From NCBI RefSeq assembly GCF_030816965.1, contig NZ_JAUSYQ010000002.1:2513001-2577000 (forward strand): 64,000 bases of DNA. Reading direction: 5' to 3'. The notes under the pieces are model-generated. The model was not told where the DNA came from, did not search any database, and was given only the letters and a program-made list of their open reading frames with translations. How positions within the stretch are numbered: position 1 is the first letter of the stretch; the number at the start of each line of letters is the position of its first letter. Below are positions 1-7,753 of this stretch, piece after piece. This DNA comes from Streptomyces canus. GTDB lineage: Bacteria; Actinomycetota; Actinomycetes; Streptomycetales; Streptomycetaceae. The translations under genes and the position numbers were made by a program.

Positions 1-32
1 ACCGTCAGCGGGCCCAGGGAGGGACCACATGA
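1..32 (+). CDS. C-terminal end of an upstream gene, probably ABC amino-acid permease (partial)
   Basis: The frame beginning at base 3 stays open to a TGA at 30-32. That TGA overlaps the ATG of the ATP-binding protein gene as ATGA. Such overlaps are usual between the permease and ATPase genes of polar amino-acid importers. Only about nine residues are visible, so the permease identity is inferred from context alone. Confidence 0.35.
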   Translation, partial: RQRAQGGTT

Positions 33-781
33 GCGAGGCACCGGTGCTGCGGATGGAGTCCGTCCGCAAGACCTTCGGCGACTCGGTCGTGCTGCGGGAC
101 GTCGACCTGGAGGTCGCCCCGCACACGGTGACCGCCCTGATCGGCGCCTCCGGCTCCGGCAAGTCGACCCTGCTGCGCTGCGCCAACCTCCTGGAGGAGA
201 TCGACGACGGGGCCATCTGGCTGGACGGCGAGGAGATCACCGATCCGCGCGTCGACCAGGACGCGGTACGGCGCCGTATCGGCGTGGTCTTCCAGGCGTA
301 CAACCTCTTTCCGCACATGACGGTGCTGGAGAACATCACGCTGGCCCCGCGCCGGGTGCACGGAGCGACCCGCGCGCAGGCCGAGGAACACGCCCGCGAG
401 CTCCTGGAGCGGCTCGGGCTCGGCGACAAGGCCGGCGAGTACCCCGACCGGCTCAGCGGCGGTCAGCAGCAGCGTGTGGCGATCGTGCGCGCGCTCGCCG
501 TACGCCCCCGGCTGCTGCTGTTCGACGAGATCACCGCGGCCCTCGACCCGGAGCTGGTGGGCGAGGTCCTGAACGTCGTGCGCGACCTGAAGGGCGACGG
601 CATGACCATGGTGCTGGCCACGCACGAGATGGGCTTCGCGCGCGAGGTCGCCGACCAGGTCTGTTTTCTGGACTCGGGTGTGGTGCTCGAGCGCGGGACC
701 GCGGGGCAGATCTTCGGCGACCCGCAGCAGGAGCGCACGCAGCGCTTTCTGAAGCGGATCGTGGAGGCGGGGCGACTGTAG
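29..781 (+). CDS. Amino-acid ABC transporter ATP-binding protein
   Basis: This 250-aa protein is the cytoplasmic ATPase of a polar amino-acid importer of the GlnQ/HisP type. The Walker A motif GASGSGKST is near residue 38, the Q-loop reads FQAYNLFPHMTVLENI, the signature is LSGGQQQRVAIVRAL, and the Walker B region is LLLFDEITAALDPE. The H-loop is ATHEMGFAREVAD. The length is normal for the family. Walker B followed by I rather than P (DEITAALD) is common in this subfamily in actinobacteria. A GGGAGG ribosome site lies 7-8 bases before the ATG, which overlaps the preceding stop, so it should be cotranslated with a permease lying off the window. The transported amino acid cannot be read from the sequence. 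Confidence 0.93.
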   Translation: MSEAPVLRMESVRKTFGDSVVLRDVDLEVAPHTVTALIGASGSGKSTLLRCANLLEEIDDGAIWLDGEEITDPRVDQDAVRRRIGVVFQAYNLFPHMTVLENITLAPRRVHGATRAQAEEHARELLERLGLGDKAGEYPDRLSGGQQQRVAIVRALAVRPRLLLFDEITAALDPELVGEVLNVVRDLKGDGMTMVLATHEMGFAREVADQVCFLDSGVVLERGTAGQIFGDPQQERTQRFLKRIVEAGRL

Positions 782-827
782 CGGTGGCGAAGCGGCGGTA
801 AGGACCGTGCGTCCAGGGCATCGGTCC

Positions 828-1301
828 TTACACGTCGGCCTGGGCCGGCCCCGCCAGCGCCGCGACGCGCTCCACGCCGAAGACGTACCCCTGCACTCCG
901 CAGCCGGCGATGACTCCGTCCGCGCGCAACGAGACGTAGGAGTGGTGCCGGAAGGACTCGCGCCGGTGGATGTTGGAGATGTGCACCTCCAGTACCGGCA
1001 GCCCGTCACAGGTGTTGAGGGCGTCCAGAATGGCGACCGACGTGTGCGAGTAGGCACCGGGGTTGATGACGATCCCGCAGTGCTGGAGCCTCGCCTCGTG
1101 GATCCAGTCGACCAGCTCGCCCTCGTGGTTCGACTGCCGGAAGTCCACCGTGCCGCCGTGCGCGGCGGCCGCCTTGGCGCACAGGGCCTCGACGTCGGCC
1201 AGGGTGTCCTTGCCGTAGATCTCCGGCTGACGCTGACCCAGCAGGTTCAGGTTGGGGCCGTTGAGAATCATGATCGGGGCGTTGGCCAGGGTGCGGGGCA
1301 C
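828..1301 (-). CDS. aroQ: 3-dehydroquinate dehydratase, type II
   Basis: This 157-aa protein catalyses the third step of the shikimate pathway, 3-dehydroquinate to 3-dehydroshikimate, as a dodecameric type II enzyme. The N-terminal motif [19 protein letters not shown] carries the catalytic Arg and Tyr. The central [17 protein letters not shown] and the [11 protein letters not shown] motif with the catalytic His are also intact. The GTG at 1299-1301 is chosen because GGAGG lies 4 bases upstream. The in-frame extension above it is low-complexity sequence antisense to the next gene. Length and motifs match the well-studied S. coelicolor enzyme. It stands alone, with no other shikimate gene nearby. 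Confidence 0.95.
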   Translation of the reverse strand: MPRTLANAPIMILNGPNLNLLGQRQPEIYGKDTLADVEALCAKAAAAHGGTVDFRQSNHEGELVDWIHEARLQHCGIVINPGAYSHTSVAILDALNTCDGLPVLEVHISNIHRRESFRHHSYVSLRADGVIAGCGVQGYVFGVERVAALAGPAQADV

Positions 1302-1385
1302 GGTTCCTCCGGTCGGTGAAGGCGGGCTGCTGGGACCCGGTTTATCACGGTGCGCCACGCGCGGTGCGGCCCGTACCCTCCGGGC

Positions 1386-2432
1386 ATGACGACGATCTCG
1401 TACCCGCCCAAGCCCGTACCGGGCGACCGCATAGCCGTCATCTCCCCCGGCGCCGGTCTGCCGGGGCTCTTCCCGCGCCCCTACGAGTTGGGGCTCGAGC
1501 GGCTGCGCAAGGAGTACGGGCTGGAGCCGGTCGAGTATCCGTCGACCCGCAGGATGGGCTCGACGCCCCAGGAGCGCGCCGACGACATCCACGCCGCCTT
1601 CGCCGACCCGGACGTCAAGGCGGTCATGGCGTCCATCGGCGGTGATGACCAGATCACCGTGTTGCCGTTCCTGGACCGGGAGTTGATCCGGGCGAATCCG
1701 AAGCCGTTCTTCGGGATGAGCGACAACACCAACCTGCTCGCGTTCCTGTACGGCACCGGCATCGTCGGCTACCACGGCGCGACCGTGATGACCGCGCTCG
1801 GACGGCCGGTGGCCATGAGCGCGCTGACCGCCGACTCCCTGCGGGCGGCCCTGTTCACCTCGGGCGAGTACGAACTGACTCCCGCTGCCCGCTGGCGGGA
1901 CGTCGACCGTGACTGGGCGGACCCCGCCACCTTCGACTCCGAACCGCAGACCCGTCCCGGCAACGGTTGGACCTGGGTGAACGCCGACCGGACGGTGGAG
2001 GGCCGGGCTTGGGGCGGCTGTCTGGAGATCGTGGGCTGGCTGCTCATGGCCGACCGCGAGATCGCGCGTGATCTGAGTCAGTACGACGGCGGAGTGCTGC
2101 TCCTGGAGACCTCGGAGGAAATGCCGAGCGACGTCGAGGTCTTCCGCACCCTGCGCAACATGGGCGAGCGCGGACTCCTCCAGCGCTTCTCCGCACTGCT
2201 CTGGGGCCGTCCCAAGACGTGGGCCTTCGACCGCCCCAACAGCCCCGAGGAGGCGGATCGTTACGCCGCCGACCAGCGCGAGGCGGTACTGCAGGCCATG
2301 CGCGTATATGCCCCGCACACCACCATCGTCTTCGACGTGGACTACGGACACACCGATCCACAACTCGTCATCCCCTACGGCGGTCTCGTCCGAGTCGACG
2401 GTCCCGCCCGGCGCATCACCGTCACGTACTGA
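1386..2432 (+). CDS. S66 family peptidase (LD-carboxypeptidase / MccF-like)
   Basis: This 348-aa cytoplasmic serine peptidase belongs to the S66 family, which includes murein-tripeptide LD-carboxypeptidases and the microcin C immunity protein MccF. The nucleophile elbow is FGMSDNTN, after the SIGGDDQ turn. The later Glu of the triad is probably in GGCLEIVGW, and the His in DYGHTDP near the C-terminus. The GGDDQ and FDRP features look closer to MccF-like proteins than to LdcA, but the substrate is not determined by sequence. A TACCCT box lies 6 bases before the ATG and there is no ribosome site, so the mRNA is probably leaderless. The start 12 codons upstream lacks support. Confidence 0.85.
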   Translation: MTTISYPPKPVPGDRIAVISPGAGLPGLFPRPYELGLERLRKEYGLEPVEYPSTRRMGSTPQERADDIHAAFADPDVKAVMASIGGDDQITVLPFLDRELIRANPKPFFGMSDNTNLLAFLYGTGIVGYHGATVMTALGRPVAMSALTADSLRAALFTSGEYELTPAARWRDVDRDWADPATFDSEPQTRPGNGWTWVNADRTVEGRAWGGCLEIVGWLLMADREIARDLSQYDGGVLLLETSEEMPSDVEVFRTLRNMGERGLLQRFSALLWGRPKTWAFDRPNSPEEADRYAADQREAVLQAMRVYAPHTTIVFDVDYGHTDPQLVIPYGGLVRVDGPARRITVTY

Positions 2433-2494
2433 TCACGCCCGAGCGCGCTCACGCGCCCCCGTAACCGCTGATCACCGTGGGTAGTTGATGCGGC

Positions 2495-2605
2495 ATGCAC
2501 GACGTACGCACGGTAAAGGCGCCCTCCATGCCGCGGCTCGCGGCCGCCTCGCTCGCCGGGACGGCCATCGAGTTCTACGACTTCTTCGTCATCGGGAGGA
2601 AGTAG
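2495..2605 (+). pseudogene. N-terminal stub of an MFS (metabolite/H+ symporter type) transporter
   Basis: Thirty-six codons read MHDVRT..., continuing to LAGTAIEFYDFFVIG and then a stop. The segment ASLAGTAIEFYDFF is the hallmark start of the first membrane helix in the metabolite:H+ symporter branch of the major facilitator family (usual form GTxIEwYDFFiyG). The remaining roughly 400 residues are missing. At about 2592 the sequence switches into an antiporter gene remnant running the opposite way, so this looks like a deletion scar. No function is expected. Confidence 0.7.
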
Positions 2606-3184
2606 TCGCGGTGCCGTACGGTCTGGGTCGCCACGAACAGCCCGTACAGGATCAGCGAGGACAGCGCGGCGAACGTCAGCTGGGTGGCGGAGAACTCCGG
2701 GCCCGGTTTGCTCGTCGTGAACGTCGGCAGCACCAGGCTCAGCGTGGCCAGGGTGGCGACCGTGGCGAGGGCGGCGCCGGTGCCCTCGGGGTTGAAGACC
2801 GCGGTGCCCTGGCGCAGTGCGGCCACGAGGAGGCTGATGCCGACAATGCCGTTGCAGGGTGATCATCATGGCCGCGAAGACCGTGTCCCTGGCCCGGGTC
2901 GAGCCCTTGTCGCCGCCGTCCACCATCAGGATGACGATCAGGGCGACCTCGATGATCGTGACGGCGACGCGAGGACGAGGGAGCCGAACGGTTCACCGAC
3001 CCGGTGGGCGATCACCCTCGGCGTGGTGCACGGGGGCCAGCACGGCCCCCGCGAGGACCAGGGTCACGAGCACGACGACCGCGCCGGGCAGATCGCGTCC
3101 CCACGTGAACACCAGCAGGACGACCGCGAGCACCGGCACGGCGGACGTCCAACTCGTGGTGGGCGTCGGGAGCCGAGCGATCAT
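2590..3184 (-). pseudogene. Decayed ChaA-type Ca2+/H+ antiporter, frameshifted and truncated
   Basis: Three reading frames on the minus strand join into the first half of a CaCA-family antiporter of the ChaA type. The order is an N-terminal hydrophobic segment from the ATG at 3184, the alpha-1 repeat GEPFGSLVLA...TIIEVAL near 2990-2940, then ALRQGTAVFNPEGTG and three more membrane segments ending at RDYFLP near 2595. An extra G near 3008, a missing base near 2965 and an extra C near 2862 break the frame. The second half, with the alpha-2 repeat needed for transport, is gone. The end abuts the MFS stub. Confidence 0.75.
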
Positions 3185-3229
3185 GCAGCGATCGTCGCAG
3201 AGGCCGACCGGCTCCGCACCGTGCCTGGG

Positions 3230-3532
3230 CTACTTGATGTCGCCGGACTCCAGGACGTCACAGTTGGTGTAGACGCGCTCTCCGATGCTCAGGGCGCCCA
3301 GCTGCTCCGCGAGTTTGCTCGTCTCGGGGTCGTCACTGTTGCGCATGGCCTCGTCGTACGAGTCGAACTCGATCAGCGCCAGATAGTGGTTGGGCTTGTC
3401 CCGGTCCTTCAGGAGCATGCGGTGGGTCGGGCCGCCCGTCCTGCCCGCGTTGCGCTGCCCCGCCTCCTGCAGCAGCTGCTGCATCTCTTCCATGCGCTCG
3501 GTCTCGAAGCCGATGATCTGCACGAACTTCAT
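3230..3532 (-). CDS. Conserved hypothetical protein, 100 aa, dimeric alpha/beta-barrel-like
   Basis: The 100-residue protein begins MKFVQIIGFETERMEEMQQLL and contains HYLALIEFDSYDEAMRNSDDPET. This beta-alpha-beta-beta layout, with an xxIEFDSYDEAM strand-helix, resembles small dimeric alpha/beta-barrel (ABM/stress-response) proteins. I do not recognise a precise family and propose no reaction. The ATG at 3532 is the first plausible start. The gene lies downstream of terC in the same direction but is separated from it by a strong hairpin terminator at 3590-3638, so it is probably transcribed separately. Confidence 0.75.
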   Translation of the reverse strand: MKFVQIIGFETERMEEMQQLLQEAGQRNAGRTGGPTHRMLLKDRDKPNHYLALIEFDSYDEAMRNSDDPETSKLAEQLGALSIGERVYTNCDVLESGDIK

Positions 3533-3589
3533 GAGTGTCTCCAGCCGGCCACGGCGCCCCCGGGCCGGGGAACGCGCTGGAACCAAACA

Positions 3590-3638
3590 AGCACCGGGAG
3601 CGATACCCGGCAATTCGCCGTGCTCCGCTCCCGGTGCT
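3590..3638 (-). terminator. Rho-independent-like terminator after terC
   Basis: A perfect 13-bp stem (AGCACCGGGAGCG, 3626-3638 and 3590-3602 read on the minus strand) encloses a 23-base loop. It is followed on the minus strand by the T-rich run TGTTTGG. It lies 23 bases past the terC stop. Confidence 0.8.
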
Positions 3639-3660
3639 GATTCTTCTACGTCTGCGGTGG

Positions 3661-4662
3661 TCAGGCCTCGATGCTGTCCTTCGGAGCGCCTTCGCCCTCC
3701 GCCTGCGCCGCCTCGGCCGCCGCCTGCTTCCTGGTGGCCATCAGACTGGTGATCGTGGTGACGATCAGGACCGCGCAGATCACGCCGAGCGAGACCGGAA
3801 TGCTGATCTCGGGGACGTGGACCCCGGACTCGTGCAGGGCGTGCAGCACCAGCTTGACGCCGATGAAGCCCAGGATGATCGACAGGCCGTAGCTCAGGTG
3901 GACCAGCTTCTTCAGCAGACCGCCGATGAGGAAGTACAGCTGCCGCAGACCCATCAGGGCGAACGCGTTGGCCGTGAAGACGATGTACGGGTCCTGGGTC
4001 AGGCCGAAGATCGCGGGGATCGAGTCGAGCGCGAAGAGCACGTCGGTGGAGCCGATCGCGAGCATCACGACGAGCATCGGGGTCATGACCCGCTTGCCGT
4101 TCTCCACGATCCACAGCTTGGTGCCGTGGTAGCGGTCGGCCACGCCGAACCTGCGCTCGGCGGCCTTGAGCAGCTTGTTCTCCTCGAACTCCTCTTCCTC
4201 CTCGTCCGCCCGGGCCTCCTGGATGAGCTTCCAGGCGGTCCAGATGAGGAAGGCGCCGAAGATGTAGAACACCCAGGCGAAGCTGGCGATGATCGCGGCA
4301 CCGGCCGCGATGAAGATCGCGCGCAGTACCAGGGCTATGAGGACACCGACGAGAAGCACCCGCTGCTGGTACTGCGAGGGCACCGCGAACTTCGCCATGA
4401 TCAGGACGAAGACGAAGAGGTTGTCCACGCTCAGGGACTTCTCGGTGATGAAGCCCGCGAAGAACTCTCCGCCGGCCTGGCCGCCGCCGAAGACGAGCAG
4501 ACCGAGCCCGAAGAGGCCGGCCAGGGCGATCCAGACAACGGTCCAGATGCCCGCTTCCTTGATGGACACGTCGTGCGGCTTGCGGCCGATGAAGAAGTCG
4601 ACCGCGATGAGGGCGGCGAGGCCCACGATCGTCAGGACCCACAGGGTCACGGAAACATCCAC
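3661..4662 (-). CDS. TerC family integral membrane protein
   Basis: This 333-aa polytopic membrane protein belongs to the TerC/Alx family, which includes tellurite-resistance proteins and Mn2+ exporters. The conserved acidic membrane segments are present: VDFFIGRKPHD, VDNLFVFVLIM and GSTDVLFALDSIPAIF, the last two typical of the metal-translocation core. A cytoplasmic loop near residue 180 carries a run of Glu residues (DEEEEEFEE). The GTG start at 4660-4662 follows GGAGG by 4 bases. A putative Mn2+ riboswitch and promoter precede it, so the parsimonious role is manganese export or metal supply to secreted proteins. The terD neighbours link it to the Ter stress module. Confidence 0.92.
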   Translation of the reverse strand: MDVSVTLWVLTIVGLAALIAVDFFIGRKPHDVSIKEAGIWTVVWIALAGLFGLGLLVFGGGQAGGEFFAGFITEKSLSVDNLFVFVLIMAKFAVPSQYQQRVLLVGVLIALVLRAIFIAAGAAIIASFAWVFYIFGAFLIWTAWKLIQEARADEEEEEFEENKLLKAAERRFGVADRYHGTKLWIVENGKRVMTPMLVVMLAIGSTDVLFALDSIPAIFGLTQDPYIVFTANAFALMGLRQLYFLIGGLLKKLVHLSYGLSIILGFIGVKLVLHALHESGVHVPEISIPVSLGVICAVLIVTTITSLMATRKQAAAEAAQAEGEGAPKDSIEA

Positions 4663-4689
4663 AGTTCCTCCGGCAATACGTAACGGCAA

Positions 4690-4808
4690 GTAACCAGCGT
4701 CGTCGCGCTGCCGGAGGTCTCTTCCACCCACGGTGGGCCGACGCCCCGGGATCAGGCCTGATCCGTATTGACGGGTACGCCGCATCGACAGGGAGTACTC
4801 CCCTCCGT
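4690..4808 (-). promoter_or_regulatory. Putative yybP-ykoY manganese riboswitch upstream of terC
   Basis: Read on the minus strand, the terC leader contains GGAGGGGAGTACTCC, then CCGTCAATACGG, and then GGAAGAGACCTCCGG. These correspond in order to the opening GGGGAGUA, the GUCAA loop and the GAAGACC-like loop that form the two Mn2+-binding loops in the yybP-ykoY class. A GATCAGGCCTGATC hairpin sits between them. It lies wholly between a plausible promoter and the GGAGG of terC. Family knowledge links this class to terC/alx and Mn2+. A covariance-model search would settle it. Confidence 0.7.
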
Positions 4809-4815
4809 GCCACCA

Positions 4816-4845
4816 ACCGTACCCCAATCACCAAGGAAAGGTAAA
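4816..4845 (-). promoter_or_regulatory. Putative sigma-70 promoter for terC
   Basis: On the minus strand TTTACC (4840-4845) and TACGGT (4816-4821) are separated by 18 bases, a fair match to the Streptomyces housekeeping consensus. The predicted start near 4809 coincides with the first bases of the riboswitch. Confidence 0.5.
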
Positions 4846-4888
4846 GCGATTGGCAAAAGGAAGGTCAAAATACCAGGTGGGAGGCACT

Positions 4889-6988
4889 TTACGGGTACTT
4901 GGTACGAGCCGCCGCGACCTGGTTCAGGACCTGTTGGACGACCTGGCTGCCGGGTGGGACGAGCGCGGGCTCGTAGGTCCAGGCATGCCCGACCCACGGG
5001 TCGGCAAGGTGGTCGTCGGGCACCGGGGTCAGTCGCATGAGGGAGCGCCACAGGGGGTCGAGGAGGGGGCCGTAGGCGGAGGCCTCCTCACGGTCCGCGA
5101 CCATCATGAGGTGGACGCCGACGGACGGTCCCTCGTCCGCGAGGTAGCGCAGCTGGGTGACGGCCCGGTCGTCGAAGCCGTGCGGGAAGTCGTTGACGAT
5201 CAGGAGTTGCTCGGAGGTGTCGAGGCCGGGCGGGAGGGCGTCGGCCGCGCCGCCGCGCACCGCCATCTGCACGAGGTCGACGCGCTCGGTGAGGCGGGCC
5301 AGGACGTCCGCCACGCCCGCGGCGCCGACGGCGGGCGGGGCCGCGAGCACGCCCGCCCACACCAGCGGGGCGAGTGACTGCGCTCCCGACCCGGCCGGGT
5401 CGATGACGTGCACGGTGTAGTCCCCGGCGGGGTGGACGGCGAGGAGCCGGGCCGCGAGCGCCACGGCCGTGTCCATGGCGAGGCGGTGCAGTTCGTGGGA
5501 GTCGAGGAACGAGCCGTCGAGGGATCCGGTGGCTCCGCTGTCGATCCACAGGCCGCGCTCCAGCGGCAGCCGGACCAGCATCGGGATACGCAGCTCGGCG
5601 CACTCGGGCAGATGCAGATCGCCCAGGCGCACGGCCATGGGCGCCTCGAACGGCACGCGGTAGTCATGCCAGGCGGAGTTGTCCCAGCGGGCGTACGCCA
5701 GGGGCAGGGCGGGTTCGACCACTTCGGACTCGGCCGTGAGCTGGCCGAGATCCCGGTCGTAGGCCGCGCGGGCCTGTTCGACCAGCTGGGCATACTTGGC
5801 GCGGGCCGCCTCACGTGCGGCGTCGCCCTGCCCGCCGATCCGGCTGCGCGGGTCGGCGAGGGCCGCGTCGAGCTCCTGCTCCCTGCGCGAGTCGGCGAAG
5901 TCGACGGCGCTGCGGTACGCGGCCGTGGAGCGGGCCAGGTCCTCGAACATGCCCCACACCTGGTTGTAGAGCCGCTCGTCCATCGACCAGCCGGTCGCGT
6001 CCCCTGCAACGGGCCGCGCGGGCTGCCCCGGCTGAACCGGGGGCACGGCGGGCGGAGGCGGGGGCGGGGCGGCGTTCTGCCGTCGGGGGTGGCTGTAGTC
6101 GATCGGGCCGCCACCGGTGGGCGCGGGAGGCTGAGCCGCGGACGCGTCCGCGGGCACCTGGGTGTGTCCGGGCTGCGGCCCGCCGGTCGCCGGGGCGCCC
6201 TGCGCGCCGTAGGGAGAGGCGGGCTGCGATGTGCCGGAGGCCGGGCCGCCGCTCGGGGTCGTCGGCTGCGGCAGTGTGCCCGGTGGCTGTGTGCCGTACG
6301 GAGACAGCGGCTGCGGGGGTACGGCACCGGCGGCGCCCTGGGTCGCGGAGGAGCCCTGGTCGGGGCCCGGTGCCGGTGTGGTCGTCTGCCGGGCACGGTC
6401 GCCGTCCGCCGTGCGGGCCGGGGGCGTCACCGCTCGGGCCAGGCCCTGGGCCACCGCCTCATGGATGGTGTTCGCGAGCTGGCGGGCCCAGGGAAGGCCC
6501 TGGTCGGTGAGGAGTTCGGTGAGACCGCCCGCGTAGCCCTGGCCGACGGCGCGTACCTTCCAGGCGCCCTGGCGTCGGTAGAGCTCCAGCGCGACGACCG
6601 CCGACTCGGCGTCCAGACCGGTGATGGTGTAGCTGGCGAGCTCGGTGCCGTCGAGGCCCGTGACCGCGACGAAGGGGGCGGCGACGGCGCCGAAGCGCAC
6701 GGGTCCGCCCGCCGAGGGCAGGGCGAGCAGCACATGGACCCGGTGGACGGCCTCGGGCACGGCGCCGAGATCCACCGCGAGGCGGTGTTCGGCGGCCGCC
6801 TGCCGGGAGACCTCCAGACCCGGCAGGGCGGGCGCTCCCGGGTGGACGACCCACTCGACGCCGTGCACCGTGCCGTGCTCGTCGCCGAGCGTGGCTCCGG
6901 CCACGACCGGCGTACCGGCCGCGATCCGGATCTCGAGACGGGCCTGGGAGAGCGGGTGGTTCTGCCCCCGCACCAGCTCGGCCGTCAT
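4889..6988 (-). CDS. TerD-domain protein fused to a degenerate FtsK-like ATPase domain
   Basis: The 699-aa protein has three parts. Residues 1 to about 185 form a TerD-like stress domain (ELVRGQNHPL at the start, FGAVAAPFVAVTGLDGTELASY, WKVRAVGQGYAGGL). Residues about 190-330 are a Pro/Gly/Gln/Thr-rich linker with repeated SPYG-like units. The remaining part, after WSMDERLYNQVW, has a charged helical stretch and a domain resembling FtsK/SpoIIIE or HerA ATPases (RIPMLVRLPLERGLWID, LLIVNDFPHGF, VGVHLMMVADRE). No Walker A GxxGxGK[ST] is present, and the Walker B-like strand lacks the paired acid, so ATP hydrolysis is doubtful. Such fusions are described for Ter stress systems. The gene sits 52 bases past terD in the same direction, with GGGGAGAAGG before the ATG. 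Confidence 0.75.
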   Translation of the reverse strand: MTAELVRGQNHPLSQARLEIRIAAGTPVVAGATLGDEHGTVHGVEWVVHPGAPALPGLEVSRQAAAEHRLAVDLGAVPEAVHRVHVLLALPSAGGPVRFGAVAAPFVAVTGLDGTELASYTITGLDAESAVVALELYRRQGAWKVRAVGQGYAGGLTELLTDQGLPWARQLANTIHEAVAQGLARAVTPPARTADGDRARQTTTPAPGPDQGSSATQGAAGAVPPQPLSPYGTQPPGTLPQPTTPSGGPASGTSQPASPYGAQGAPATGGPQPGHTQVPADASAAQPPAPTGGGPIDYSHPRRQNAAPPPPPPAVPPVQPGQPARPVAGDATGWSMDERLYNQVWGMFEDLARSTAAYRSAVDFADSRREQELDAALADPRSRIGGQGDAAREAARAKYAQLVEQARAAYDRDLGQLTAESEVVEPALPLAYARWDNSAWHDYRVPFEAPMAVRLGDLHLPECAELRIPMLVRLPLERGLWIDSGATGSLDGSFLDSHELHRLAMDTAVALAARLLAVHPAGDYTVHVIDPAGSGAQSLAPLVWAGVLAAPPAVGAAGVADVLARLTERVDLVQMAVRGGAADALPPGLDTSEQLLIVNDFPHGFDDRAVTQLRYLADEGPSVGVHLMMVADREEASAYGPLLDPLWRSLMRLTPVPDDHLADPWVGHAWTYEPALVPPGSQVVQQVLNQVAAARTKYP

Positions 6989-7040
6989 CGCCTTCTCCCC
7001 CTGTGTCGTGGTGTCGGTCGGGTGCCGCTCGGCGGGCCCG

Positions 7041-7619
7041 TTACAGGTGCGGCAGGATCGACGGCATCAGGTCCTGGAAGGTGCGGCCGTTGGCCGGGGT
7101 GCCGAGGGCCGTCATGGTCCAGCCCGGGCCCGTCCGGTGCACCTTCGCCATGATCTGGGCGGTGTAGGCGCCGCCGCCGGCGAGCGTGTAGCGGGCCAGT
7201 TCGTCGCCGGTGGTCTCGTCGACCAGCCGGCAGAAGGCGTTCTGCACCTCCTGGAAGGTCTGGCCCGTGAAGGAGTTCACGGTGAAGACGATCTGGTCGA
7301 TGTGAACGGGGACGCGGGCCAGGTCGACGAGGATCGCCTCGTCGTCCCCGCCCTGGCCGACGCCGCCGACGAGATTGTCACCGGTGTGCTTGACCGAACC
7401 GTCGTCGCTCACCAGGTGACGGAAGAAGACGACGTCGACGGGCTGCTTGTCCGCGAACAGGACGGCGGAGGCGTCGAGGTCGACCTCCCGCGTGCGCGTG
7501 CCGAACAGGCCGCGCCGCGGAGCCGCCTGCCAGCCGAGACCCATGCGCACCGCGGTCAGGCTGCCTCCGTCGTTCTTCTGCAGACTGATGGCCTGACCCT
7601 TGGTCATGTTGACGGTCAC
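7041..7619 (-). CDS. TerD family stress/tellurium resistance protein
   Basis: The 192-aa TerD-family protein begins MTVNMTKGQAISLQKNDGG and contains LDASAVLFADKQPVDVVFF, GDDEAILVDLARVP and FTVNSFTGQTFQEVQNAFCRL. These are the diagnostic strands of the beta-sandwich, which binds Ca2+ in the family. TerD proteins act in the cytoplasm in general stress and differentiation in Streptomyces. The GTG at 7617-7619 is preferred because GAGGGG lies 8 bases upstream; an ATG four codons inside is the alternative. It precedes the TerD fusion gene in an apparent operon and lies between it and uvrB. Confidence 0.9.
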   Translation of the reverse strand: MTVNMTKGQAISLQKNDGGSLTAVRMGLGWQAAPRRGLFGTRTREVDLDASAVLFADKQPVDVVFFRHLVSDDGSVKHTGDNLVGGVGQGGDDEAILVDLARVPVHIDQIVFTVNSFTGQTFQEVQNAFCRLVDETTGDELARYTLAGGGAYTAQIMAKVHRTGPGWTMTALGTPANGRTFQDLMPSILPHL

Positions 7620-7753
7620 GCGCCGAACCCCTCTCGCTGCTGCCCCCTGTTACCGCGGTGCCCGCGGTTGTCCAGAACCCTACGCAGGGGCACCGACGGT
7701 GACGCACCCCGGAGCGCACTTTGTGTCGGTCTTGCAACACAGCGCGATGGGGG

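Noticed and set aside
828..2363. A 511-codon open frame on the minus strand
   Set aside because: Only its last 157 codons (aroQ from GTG 1301) show family motifs. The rest is antisense to the S66 peptidase gene and has shadow composition.
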